Under the pieces are notes generated by a model. That model was not told the origin of the DNA. It saw only the letters and a program-made list of their open reading frames with translations, and searched no databases. A stretch of 64,000 nt of DNA, taken from assembly GCF_014107495.1 (NCBI RefSeq), contig NZ_CP041969.1:1795001-1859000 (forward strand), read 5' to 3'. The stretch comes from Cohnella cholangitidis (GTDB lineage: Bacteria; Bacillota; Bacilli; Paenibacillales; Paenibacillaceae). The position numbers were made by a program, and so were the translations under genes. Below, piece by piece: positions 54,159 to 62,350 of the stretch (position 1 is its first letter; each line of letters begins with the position of its first letter).

Positions 54159-55118
54159 TTAGATAAAGCCGCTGTCCCGATCGATCTTCTTCGCCACATA
54201 GTTGGTGAACAGCACAAGGGTCAATCCCACCAACGATTTGAACAGCCCGGAAGCCGTCGCCAGATCGTACTTCGCACTTTCGAACGCGAGCTTGAACAAG
54301 TAAGTATCCAAAATTTCTCCGACCTCGTAGACGGCAGGGTTGTATAGCGCGTACACCTGCTCCAGTCCAACATTAAGGAAATTGCCGACATGGAAGATGA
54401 GCAGAATGACAATCGTCGTGCGCAGACCCGGCAGCGTGATGTGCCAGAGCTGACGCCACTTGTTCGCTCCGTCCACCTTGGCCGCCTCATACAAGGAAGG
54501 GTCGATCGTTACGATCGTAGCCAAGTACAGGATGGTGCCGAAGCCGGCTTCCTTCCAGATGCTTGAAGATATCAAAATACTGCGGAAATACTCGGTGCTG
54601 CCCATCAGGTTGATCACGGAATCGCCCAGGTCGAACCAATCGGCCACTTCTTTGACAATACCGGTCGTCGGCGACAATATGGCGTACAGAATGCCGCCAA
54701 TGACGATCCAGGACACGAAATGCGGCAAATAAATAACGGTTTGTACGAACTTCTTGAAGCGCGTATGCATCACTTCATTGATCATAATGGCCAATATAAT
54801 CGGTGCGGGGAAGACGAAGATCAATTGATAGAAGCCGATAATTACCGTATTGAGCAGCGCCCTCCTAAACCCCGACGACTCGAACAAATCCTGAAAGTTG
54901 GCCAACCCGACCCATTCGCTGGAAAAAATGCCTTGATAAATGTTGTAATCCTTAAACGCGACGATCAAGCCGTACATCGGCCCGTAATGAATACGAGAAA
55001 AAAAAAGTATGCCCGGCAAGGCCATCAAATAGAGCAGCTTGTCCTTCCTGATGGCGGCAAGCTTCTGCAACAAGGCCGATTCCTTACCGCGCCGCAGCGT
55101 TCCGGTCGAATCCTTCAA
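54159..55118 (-). CDS. Sugar ABC transporter permease (LplB type)
   Basis: 319 residues with six predicted helices. The conserved N-terminal KDKLLYLMALPGILFFSRIHYGPMYGLIVAFKDYN is the LplB-family hallmark (RIHYGP replaces the more common FHYIPM). The EAA loop is EAAKVDGANKWRQLWHITLPGL. It forms the importer with the LplC-type permease and the lipoprotein downstream, for oligosaccharides released by secreted enzymes. Confidence 0.9.
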   Translation of the reverse strand: MKDSTGTLRRGKESALLQKLAAIRKDKLLYLMALPGILFFSRIHYGPMYGLIVAFKDYNIYQGIFSSEWVGLANFQDLFESSGFRRALLNTVIIGFYQLIFVFPAPIILAIMINEVMHTRFKKFVQTVIYLPHFVSWIVIGGILYAILSPTTGIVKEVADWFDLGDSVINLMGSTEYFRSILISSSIWKEAGFGTILYLATIVTIDPSLYEAAKVDGANKWRQLWHITLPGLRTTIVILLIFHVGNFLNVGLEQVYALYNPAVYEVGEILDTYLFKLAFESAKYDLATASGLFKSLVGLTLVLFTNYVAKKIDRDSGFI

Positions 55119-55134
55119 TCTGGTTCCTCCTTTC

Positions 55135-56562
55135 TTACTGGACTCCGTTGACGCTCAGGTTCAAGGAGTGAGTGGTCGGGAGCGGAGAAGCAATCTTATA
55201 AGGCTCCACCAACCACAGCGTAAATCCGTAGGGCTCTAACACCTGGCGGATGTCGACCCCTTGCTCCGGCCCCTTCACCCACTCGTTCCAGCGGTTCGTC
55301 AGCCCTAGCTCGGTGCAGACCGGTCCGGTAAGCCGGTTATTATTCAGCGCATCGACCCGATATTCCGTTATCGTCACATGATCGTAGCGGATTTGGCGCA
55401 GCATCAGATCAACGGCTAGCGGCTTGTCGGTCGGATTCGTCGCCAGTACGGCATAACCGGTCTCGTCACCCGTGGCAATGATTTGATACTGCTGCTCGCC
55501 CTGCGTCTCCAACTCGTTCTTCTTCAGCATGCTAAGCATGCGCATTGCGTTTCCGTTAGGCGTGGAAGCGTATTGTCCGTCTTCCAGCAGCAAGTATTGC
55601 GTGAACGACATCTGATAGGACGGATTGTGGAATGTGCACCACGGGAAAATATGCATGCCGGGTAACTGCGTGGACAAGATCATGGCCGAGAGAACCCCGG
55701 AAGCGTTTCTCAAACTGTCCGTCCAGATGCCCGTCGTCTGCGTGAAACCGTATTCATCGACGAAAATCGGAAGATCCGGCAGACCAAGCTCCTTGATCCA
55801 CGCATGATGCATTTCGTAAAATATTTTCATCCGTCTCGGATGGCCATCGTAATCGTGCATGGAATAGTAGTTGATTTGACGGTTCTCGTCACTATCATTC
55901 GCCAATTGCTGCAGGAATTCTCGCCACAGATGCGGACGGTCCATTACGGCATTGATGGCCATGCCGCCGATCTCCAGCGGAACCGCGTACGCATAACGCT
56001 CGTTCAGCTTTCTGACCGCCCTATAGGCGCGCTGGTACAGCTTGTAGTAATGTTCCGTATCGATGCCTCCGAAGCAGACATAGTCGCTCTCGTTGCACGG
56101 TTCGATGTAACGGATGTTGGGATAGAGGTTTTTGTAATATTCGATGACCTTCTCGACAACCTCTTCGTACTTGTCCAAGGAGACGATTCCCAGCTGTGTT
56201 TCCTTCTCGTATCTCCGCAGATTGAGCAGGATTTCTTCGCTGGTCCGGCTGTGCGCGGACAAATAATCCTGAACGTCCACCTCGGAAGGCACCGTCGAGC
56301 CCCAATCGTACTCGTGATGCTGCGGATCGTCCTGATAGCGGTTAACCCCTATCCGGTAATTCCAGAAGTATTCGTCCGTACGGTAGTCCCAAACCTCGTC
56401 GAGCGTCACCCAGCAGCGCATAATGCGAGGACGGCCATGCTTCTCCGCCCAGAATTCCGGAAAATCGGCCGGCGGCGCGTAGCGCAGCGTCGAGTTTTGA
56501 TAGCTTTCCAGGCGCGGCCGCTCTCTTACCGTCTTCGAAGTGTCGATGTGTACCTTAGCCAT
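55135..56562 (-). CDS. GH39-like glycoside hydrolase (clan GH-A)
   Basis: About 475 residues. ATG 56562 is preferred because AAGGAG lies 7 nt upstream and the gene then just overlaps the stop of the epimerase gene; an in-frame ATG at 56568 is too close to that site. A TIM barrel is suggested by the candidate acid/base Glu in YIEPCNESDY (strand 4) and nucleophile Glu in FVDEYGFT (strand 7), spaced as in GH39 and GH-A enzymes. A beta-rich C-terminal region follows (ITEYRVDALNNNR). No signal peptide: a cytoplasmic exo-enzyme acting on imported oligosaccharides is likely. Confidence 0.75.
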   Translation of the reverse strand: MAKVHIDTSKTVRERPRLESYQNSTLRYAPPADFPEFWAEKHGRPRIMRCWVTLDEVWDYRTDEYFWNYRIGVNRYQDDPQHHEYDWGSTVPSEVDVQDYLSAHSRTSEEILLNLRRYEKETQLGIVSLDKYEEVVEKVIEYYKNLYPNIRYIEPCNESDYVCFGGIDTEHYYKLYQRAYRAVRKLNERYAYAVPLEIGGMAINAVMDRPHLWREFLQQLANDSDENRQINYYSMHDYDGHPRRMKIFYEMHHAWIKELGLPDLPIFVDEYGFTQTTGIWTDSLRNASGVLSAMILSTQLPGMHIFPWCTFHNPSYQMSFTQYLLLEDGQYASTPNGNAMRMLSMLKKNELETQGEQQYQIIATGDETGYAVLATNPTDKPLAVDLMLRQIRYDHVTITEYRVDALNNNRLTGPVCTELGLTNRWNEWVKGPEQGVDIRQVLEPYGFTLWLVEPYKIASPLPTTHSLNLSVNGVQ

Positions 56563-56564
56563 GC

Positions 56565-57416
56565 TCATGCTCCTTCTCGGGAAACGGCGGTCCAGAACCG
56601 CGCGCTTTCCCCTATTTTTAATCGTAGATAACCGTCCGAGCGATTCAGCCCGTTGACTGGTCCGCTTTGCGGCTCTACGCACAGGAATCCCTTGCCGCCT
56701 CCACCGTTGAACAACACCCATTGCGTAAAATGATCCGATGTGCAGTAACTAAAACCGCCGATTTTCGCCTCTTGTTCGGTAGCCGTATAGTAACCGGAGA
56801 TCGGCTCTCCGCCGGTACGGCAGCCTTCGCGGTATTCTCGCTCTCGCTCGGTAAGCTCCAGCATCCGGCCGGTTGGCAAATGCCGATCGTTCGTTGCCCA
56901 ACGTTGCCCGATAGGCACGCGGAACGAGCTTGGCTCGGCGAAGGTCGTGTGAATGCCCAACATAACGGGCATGTCGGTGTCGCCGGAATTCAAGATGGCA
57001 ATCTCCTGGCGAAAACCATCTTCGTTCAAGGATGCCGAGACCGTCATCCGAAAGGGAAACGGATAGCGTTCCCCCCGATTCTCATATTCGCATACCGCCT
57101 CGTTCCCGCTTGCCCGTACGATCGTAAATGGAGCGTCCGCCATGCCACCGTGAATGTGGTTTGAATTCTTAGGCTCGTTGATCTCAAGGCGGTAAGTTCT
57201 TCCGTCAAAGTCGAACGTCCCGTCCTCCACCCGATTGGGGGGAAAGAGCAGCGGCATGCCGTAGACGTGGGGGTTCGCCATGAGATGCTCTATCCGGTCG
57301 GGACAACGTAAAATTTCCTGATCCTTGTAGCGAAGGCGTACGGTATTGGCGCCGAAGCCCGGCAAAACCGTCGCTCTCCAGTGTCCCGACGCTAAATGAA
57401 GACCGTTTTCCAGCAT
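56565..57416 (-). CDS. Aldose 1-epimerase (mutarotase)
   Basis: 283 residues of the GalM-like fold. Catalytic elements are visible: His in KNSNHIHGG, His in MLGIHTTF, and the general-base Glu in CVEPQSGPVN. The enzyme interconverts alpha and beta anomers of free sugars, matching the anomer needed by the dehydrogenase step. It lies between the SMP-30 and GH39-like genes in the operon, with an overlap of a few bases to the latter. Confidence 0.87.
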   Translation of the reverse strand: MLENGLHLASGHWRATVLPGFGANTVRLRYKDQEILRCPDRIEHLMANPHVYGMPLLFPPNRVEDGTFDFDGRTYRLEINEPKNSNHIHGGMADAPFTIVRASGNEAVCEYENRGERYPFPFRMTVSASLNEDGFRQEIAILNSGDTDMPVMLGIHTTFAEPSSFRVPIGQRWATNDRHLPTGRMLELTEREREYREGCRTGGEPISGYYTATEQEAKIGGFSYCTSDHFTQWVLFNGGGGKGFLCVEPQSGPVNGLNRSDGYLRLKIGESARFWTAVSREGA

Positions 57417-57455
57417 CCGTTATCCCATCCTGCCTTGAAATTTGACTCTTTCCGC

Positions 57456-58328
57456 TCAGCCTTTGAACGCATTCGTCCTCATGCCCTTGACCGAGGTTCG
57501 AAGACGGAACAAGCCGCCGGAATAGGGGTACTGCCGCAGCGCCTGTTCGTCCAGCCGGATTCTCGCCGTCGTAATATAGAGATCTTGCCTGTCCGTCCCT
57601 CCGAATACGCACGAGGTAACGCGCGGAGCAGGTACGGAAATCGACTCCAGCATCTCCCCGGTTCGGGGGTTCCATCTCGATACTTGACCTCCGTCCCAAT
57701 GGGCGATCCACAACATCCCTTCCTCGTCCGTCGTCATTCCGTCGGGAACGCCGTGCCCTTCGCGAAAACGAACGACGCTACGCGGACGATCGATGATGCC
57801 CGCGGTTGGATCGTAATCGAATTCGGTTACTTCCTTCGTCGGCGAATCGATCCAATACATCTTCGTGCAGTCCGGGCTCCATCCCAACCCGTTAGATACG
57901 CTTACACCAGACTTCACAATCTCCATGAGGCCGTCCGTATTAAGGCGGTATAACGAGCCTGCTTCTTTCACGCCGCCCATATTCAGCGTTCCCACCCACA
58001 GGCGCCCCGCCGGATCGCATTTGCCGTCATTAAATCGATTGTCGGTCCGTTCGTTCTCCAGCTTCGCCCGGCATTGCAAGCGTCGAGTGCGCAAATCCAA
58101 TTCGTAGATGCCATCCTGCAGCGCCACGATAACGCTTTCAGCATTTCGCGGCGTTACCGTGCCGATCTGCTGCTCGAGTTGGATCGTTGTATTCAGACTC
58201 GTGGCGGGATCAAACCAATGCAATTGCTTCTCCACGATGTCTACCCACCACAAGCCGTTCAAAGTCTCGTCCCAGCACGGTCCTTCGCCGAGAGTCGCCT
58301 GTGCGTCCAGTATGAGTTCCAGGTTCAC
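57456..58328 (-). CDS. SMP-30/gluconolactonase family protein
   Basis: About 290 residues from GTG 58328, directly behind GGAGGGG; the frame runs on upstream through the AT-rich promoter and is not coding there. The six-bladed propeller is marked by LGEGPCWDETLNGLWWVDI (metal Glu), NRFNDGKCDPAGRLWVGT, SVSNGLGWSPD with metal Asn, and GVPDGMTTDEEGMLWIA with metal Asp. These enzymes hydrolyse sugar lactones to aldonic acids. It is the first gene of the operon and links the SDR and dehydratase steps. Confidence 0.88.
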   Translation of the reverse strand: MNLELILDAQATLGEGPCWDETLNGLWWVDIVEKQLHWFDPATSLNTTIQLEQQIGTVTPRNAESVIVALQDGIYELDLRTRRLQCRAKLENERTDNRFNDGKCDPAGRLWVGTLNMGGVKEAGSLYRLNTDGLMEIVKSGVSVSNGLGWSPDCTKMYWIDSPTKEVTEFDYDPTAGIIDRPRSVVRFREGHGVPDGMTTDEEGMLWIAHWDGGQVSRWNPRTGEMLESISVPAPRVTSCVFGGTDRQDLYITTARIRLDEQALRQYPYSGGLFRLRTSVKGMRTNAFKG

Positions 58329-58346
58329 TTGACCCCTCCATATAGT

Positions 58347-58392
58347 ATACAATCGTTTATATTGTATTATTATATTTATGATTATATACAAT
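58347..58392 (-). promoter_or_regulatory. Candidate GntR operator: three ATTGTAT/ATACAAT elements over the operon promoter
   Basis: ATACAAT occurs at 58347-58353 and 58386-58392, and its inverse ATTGTAT at 58361-58367. The first two form an inverted repeat with 7-nt spacer; the third overlaps the -10. FCD-type GntR proteins bind short palindromes of this kind, and the operon encodes one. Confidence 0.55.
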
Positions 58393-58408
58393 TCGATAAT
58401 TATGTCAA
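58381..58408 (-). promoter_or_regulatory. Consensus sigma-A promoter of the sugar operon
   Basis: On the minus strand TTGACA (58408-58403) and TATAAT (58386-58381) are both perfect, with a 16-nt spacer; the start site would be near 58374, giving a leader of about 45 nt before the GTG. Confidence 0.85.
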
Positions 58409-58417
58409 CGCTTTCTT
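58402..58417. promoter_or_regulatory. cre-like site overlapping the -35 of the sugar operon
   Basis: ATGTCAACGCTTTCTT fits the cre consensus WTGNNARCGNWWWCAW at all positions but one. It overlaps the -35 box, so CcpA binding would block the promoter when preferred sugars are present. Confidence 0.5.
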
Positions 58418-58440
58418 TTGGTAACCGACCGGCCCCCAAC

Positions 58441-58475
58441 AAGAAAACGGAACCTCAATAAGGTTCCGTTTTCTT
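58441..58475 (+). terminator. Perfect hairpin upstream of the sugar operon
   Basis: AAGAAAACGGAACCT (58441-58455) pairs perfectly with AGGTTCCGTTTTCTT (58461-58475), followed on plus by ATTTTTAT. No plus-strand gene ends here, so it may insulate the promoter from read-through. Confidence 0.65.
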
Positions 58476-58862
58476 ATTTTTATAGGGGGTTCACATGCGT
58501 TATATATGGAGCTGTAGGAAACTTATATCCGCCTCCAAAACAAAATCGTAGTATCCAGTGATAGTGGATTCTCCGGTTATTCAGAATTATTGTCTAAATC
58601 CAATTACGTTCTGGGAATTTTCTTTCAAAAAAAGCTCAAGCGATAACAACGCCTGAGCTTTCACGAGTTAGGTAAATGCGGCTTTGATATGTTTCTACTT
58701 AAATAATAACACTACGTACTCCACATGGCTTGAATGTCCGTAGCACTTGCACTTAATTGAGGCCATCGATACTCAGCGGTACAGTCAAGGCGCTTCGCCA
58801 GAAAATGCGAGAGGGCCGTACCGACTTGGGACGTCCCATATCGCCAATTTCGTTCGCAATAC
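58476..58862. other. Gene-free spacer downstream of the broken SLH gene
   Basis: About 390 bp with the SLH gene terminator (58631-58661) and no recognisable gene. A short minus-strand frame around 58710-58810 is open but has no start signal or recognisable family. Confidence 0.5.
58631..58661 (-). terminator. Terminator of the NHL/InlB-repeat SLH gene
   Basis: AAAGCTCAAGCG (58631-58642) pairs with CGCCTGAGCTTT (58650-58661) with one wobble pair; on the minus strand seven T follow. It is about 200 nt after the stop at 58863. Confidence 0.7.
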
Positions 58863-59290
58863 TTATATCAACTCGGATTTTTGCAGCAGCTTTTGCACGA
58901 TCTCAGCCACTTCCGCTCTCGTTATAAATGCTTTCGGAGCAAGCTGCGTTCCGTTTCTGCCGCTAATCATTCCTGCTTGCAGGCATGAGATCATTCCGGG
59001 TTGCGCCCACTTCGATACGCTGTCCGCATCTGCGAACGGACGCAGCGACTCGCTTGCTTCCACGGCAGGAAGCTTCGCCTTCAAGCCCGTAATCTCCATC
59101 GCCTTCGCAAGAATAGCAATGGCCTGCTCCCGCGTAACGCTGTCCGTTGGACGGAAGGTTCCGTCGTTCAAACCGTCGATCAGCTTGTACGAATAAGCGG
59201 TTTGGATCGCGCTGGCATACCATTCCGCACCCTTGACGTCCGAGAATGGAGAAGCTCCGTTTTCCAACTTCAGCCCGAGCCCCGTACGAT
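58863..59290 (-). pseudogene. Last SLH domains of the NHL/InlB-repeat surface protein (3' piece)
   Basis: The frame encodes the second and third SLH domains (FSDVKGAEWYASAIQTAYSY, DGTFRPTDSVTREQAIAIL, FADADSVSKWAQPGMIS, TRAEVAEIVQKLLQKSELI) and ends at 58863. It continues the protein of 59270-60375 after one missing C near 59285 (GGGGCTCGGG), where the reading should be IIVRGLGLKLENG. Without that base the protein would lose two of its three SLH motifs and probably its wall anchoring. Confidence 0.75.
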
Positions 59291-60375
59291 AATCGCCGCA
59301 AATTCAGCGCGCGTAATATTCTGGTTCGGATCGAACAGATCGCTGCCAATGCCGCTGATGACCATCCGCGAACCCATATCGTTGACGGCCTCTTGAGCCC
59401 AGTGGCCGGCTACGTCCTTGAATTCGACCGGATGCCAGACTAAAGAGTACGTACTGTTCGTCATGCTATTTACTTTCGCGTAATACCGACCATCGACAAC
59501 GACGATTTTCGTCGGCACGTGACGTACCGTTCCATCGGGCTCGACTACAACGCCAGTCGTTATCTTGTTCGGATTCGTGCCTTCCGGAATCGCAATCGTG
59601 CGCTCTACATAAGCCGTAAACTTGTTTACATCGATCGTTGTATTTTCATGTACCGCTTTGACCGTAAAATCAAGCGATGGCAAAACAAGGCTGAACGTAC
59701 CTCTCGCCGCAGCGTTCTCGACCGCTTTCGCCATATTCGCTGTCGGCGCGCCGATCGAGATAAGGATTTTAATATCAGAGAGCGCGACACCCTTACCTAT
59801 TCGATCCGATATTGCGTTAAGGTTGATCTGCACCGCCGGCAACGTGTAAGTTGCGTACGCCGTTTCAATTTCGAGGACTGCTTCTTTCCGTTCAAGGCTT
59901 CGGGCGATTTCGCCGTTAAACTCCCCGATCACCACATCGGACTGAAGCTTAACCGGAATCTTAATGACAGTTCCTTGCCCTGCATTCGACAACCGATTCT
60001 CCAGCTTATTCGGATCGACGATAAATGTCGTAACGGATTGCCCGTTTACCTGTTTGGTCGTCAGCGTACCGCCGTTTTCCGGATTGCCGTTAACGAGCAC
60101 ATTTACTTCTGTCGTCGGCTTCGGTGTCGGCGTCGGCGTAGACGGCCCTGCGGATACGGAGGAGCCGCCGCTTGACGCAACGGCTGAATAGTAAGCGGTG
60201 TACGTAATCGATGCCGTCACCGTCGTCGCTTCGACCTGCGCCTTCGTCAGCAGCGTCGCCCCTCCGTCGCTGCTCCAACCCGCGAGCGCATAGCCGCTGT
60301 TCGCCGTCGCCGTCGGCACCGCTGCAGGGCTGCCGCCATCGGCGACCGTCTCGCTCGTGCCGCCGCTCAGCGTGC
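59270..60375 (-). pseudogene. Middle part of the surface protein: last InlB-like repeat, pre-SLH module and first SLH domain
   Basis: The in-frame part begins with the last InlB-like repeat (GTLSGGTSETVADGGSPAAV) and a Pro/Thr linker. It continues with the roughly 250-residue pre-SLH module (VNVLVNGNPENGG, VDPNKLENRL, IPVKLQSDVVIGEFNG, YTLPAVQINLNAISDRIG, VVVEPDGTVRHVPTKIVV, YYAKVNSMTNSTYSLVWHP) and SLH domain 1 (FKDVAGHWAQEAVNDMGSR). It ends IIVRGSG after a 1-bp deletion. The longer open frame 5' of about 60375 is out of frame with the repeats. Confidence 0.72.
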
Positions 60376-61095
60376 CGTTGATCCGGTCGTGTACGTGACA
60401 ACATGCGTGTTCTGCATGTAATACGCCGTGTACGTAATCGATGCCGTCACCGTCGTCGCTTCGACCTGCGCCTTCGTCAGCAGCGTCGCCCCTCCGTCGC
60501 TGCTCCAACCCGCGAAGCGTAGCCGCTGTTCGCCGTCGCGGTCGGCACCGCTGCAGGGCTGCCGCCATCGGCAACCGTCTCGCTCGTGCCGCCGCTCAGC
60601 GTGCCGTTGATCCGGCCGCGTACGTGACAACATGCGTGTTCTGCATGTAATACGCCGTGTACGTAATCGATGCCGTCACCGTCGTCGCTTCGACCTGCGC
60701 CTTCGTCAGCAGCGTCGCCCCTCCGTCGCTGCTCCAACCCGCGAAGCGTACCCGCTGTTCGCCGTCGCGGTCGGCACCGCTGCCGGGCTGCCGCCTTCGG
60801 CAACCATCTCGCTCGTGCCGCCGCTCAGCGTGCCGTTCGATCCCGCCGTGTACGTGACAACATGCGTGTTCTGCATGTAATACGCCGTGTACGTAATCGA
60901 TGCCGTCACCGTCGTCGCTTCGACCTGCGCCTTCGTCAGCAGCGTCGCCCCTCCGTCGCTGCTCCAACCCGCGAATGCGTACCCGCTGTTCGCCGTCGCG
61001 GTCGGCACCGCTGCCGGGCTGCCGCCTTCGGCAACCATCTCGCTCGTGCCGCCGCTCAGCGCGCCGTTCGATCCCGCCGCGTACGCGACGACATG
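60187..61095 (-). repeat. Four tandem repeats of about 231 bp encoding InlB-like B-repeats
   Basis: Near-identical units start near 60187, 60419, 60648 and 60878; the intact unit is 231 bp (77 codons). The unit starting near 60878 is frame-intact. GCGAATGCG has become GCGAAGCG near 60515 and 60749, and TTCGATCC has become TTGATCC near 60375 and 60612, each a 1-bp loss that shifts the frame. The protein unit holds GGSPAAVPTATANSGYAFAG and AQVEATTVTASITYTAYY. Confidence 0.85.
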
Positions 61096-62013
61096 CCGCT
61101 CTCCCAGGCGCTTTATCAAATCCCCGGAAATACTATACTGATAAACCCCGCGGGATTGCGTATCCAATACCCATATTCCATCTCCATCGGCAAATACGCC
61201 GGATGGACTGAAATTGTTCGTAGGCATAAGGCTCATCGCCAAGGAGCCGTTAGGGAGAAAAACTTGCGTTCGTCCCGAGTCGGTAACATATACCTTATTA
61301 TCAGGGCCGACAAACACATAATCAGGATTATTTAAGTGGGTATTGTCATTTCCGCTTTGTCCTGCAACACCGGCAAAAATGGATTGATAGACGTAAGATC
61401 CGCCAACTAACGAGTACTTCGCGACCGTATGCTCCCAATATCGGGTAACGTATAGATTGCCTGCCCCATCCCCAGCGGCGCCTATCACGGAAGATCCCGT
61501 AATTGTCTGAGTAGACTGGTCAGGAAAAATAATTAAAATACTATTATCTTGGGCTACAAACAAGGTACCGGATGCATCGATTGTAATGGAACGTGCGTTT
61601 TGAATCGTAGACTCCAGAGGGATTGTGCCGGAGTAACTATATAAACCGGATGCATCTTGATAGCCGTAAATTTGAATTCGTATATTTTCACGATCCAATA
61701 CATATAAACTTTTCGTGACAGGGTGAACGGCAACCGAAATCGGACCTTTGAACCGGGTGTTGTCGGATCCGGCGCTTTGGGCAATGCCCAGAATTTGATT
61801 CAAGCTCTCGTTGCTATTAAAAATTCGGACGACATGGGCATCGTAATCCGCAACGATGACTCGATCTGCGGAATCTTTAGTAATCCCTATCGGGTAATTC
61901 CAATTGCTCCAGTCCGGAGCGGTTGCGGCCCAAGAAACGGGTACGGACAACGTAAAAAATACGAGAGAACTCATGAGGACGGCGAGGATGCGACGATACG
62001 GTTTTGAAAACAT
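60706..62013 (-). CDS. NHL-propeller and InlB-repeat SLH surface protein, N-terminal part (frameshifted)
   Basis: ATG 62013 has AAAGGAG upstream. A signal peptide (about residues 1-29, VSWAATA) is followed by NHL/6-bladed propeller repeats (YPIGITKDSADRVIVADYDA, FKGPISVAVHPVTKSLYVLD, NNPDYVFVGPDNKVYVTDSG) to about residue 310, and then one complete InlB-like repeat. In the second repeat the frame is lost at a 1-bp deletion near 60749 and ends in unrelated residues. With the pieces downstream to 58863 the intact protein would have about 1,050 residues and a C-terminal SLH triad. It would be a cell-wall-bound binding protein; no catalytic motif is seen. Confidence 0.75.
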   Translation of the reverse strand: MFSKPYRRILAVLMSSLVFFTLSVPVSWAATAPDWSNWNYPIGITKDSADRVIVADYDAHVVRIFNSNESLNQILGIAQSAGSDNTRFKGPISVAVHPVTKSLYVLDRENIRIQIYGYQDASGLYSYSGTIPLESTIQNARSITIDASGTLFVAQDNSILIIFPDQSTQTITGSSVIGAAGDGAGNLYVTRYWEHTVAKYSLVGGSYVYQSIFAGVAGQSGNDNTHLNNPDYVFVGPDNKVYVTDSGRTQVFLPNGSLAMSLMPTNNFSPSGVFADGDGIWVLDTQSRGVYQYSISGDLIKRLGERHVVAYAAGSNGALSGGTSEMVAEGGSPAAVPTATANSGYAFAGWSSDGGATLLTKAQVEATTVTASITYTAYYMQNTHVVTYTAGSNGTLSGGTSEMVAEGGSPAAVPTATANSGYASRVGAATEGRRC

Positions 62014-62104
62014 TCGAACAAGCTCCTTTTCTGTGTGTAGGATCCGAGGTAGAGTGATGAATTGGATACTTCCTTATACCGACAAATTTTGCTCCCTAAA
62101 CGTT

Positions 62105-62240
62105 CCTCATGCCGCTGTGTTTTCGACCATTTTCGCTATAACCGCTGTCGGCGCAACGACCGGGATAAGGAGTGAGTATAGGTTGCGTACGCCGTTATCA
62201 TTTCGAGGACTGCTTGCTTCCGTTCAAGGTCAGAAACCAT
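62105..62240 (-). pseudogene. Decayed duplicate of part of the pre-SLH module
   Basis: This stretch mirrors 59711-59900 of the neighbouring gene. On the minus strand one frame reads SDLERKQAVLEMITAYAT (compare SLERKEAVLEIETAYAT), and another reads VVAPTAVIAKMVENTAA (compare IGAPTANMAKAVENAAA), with a deletion between. It is a relic of a tandem duplication of SLH-protein genes. Confidence 0.65.
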
Positions 62241-62350
62241 CATAATTCGAATGATAGGAAATTGTAGTCCTCCTAAAGTAGTACATCGTAAAGAATGAAG
62301 CAGCCGATATGGCCGCTGCTTGACGCAACTTAAAAGTCGGAGCGTATGCC

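Noticed and set aside
58700..58812. Short minus-strand frame as a possible gene tail
   Set aside because: Open for only about 30-50 codons with no start signal and no recognisable family.
60428..61335. Plus-strand open frames through the 231-bp repeats
   Set aside because: Created by the repeats themselves; the minus strand carries the InlB-like protein repeat.
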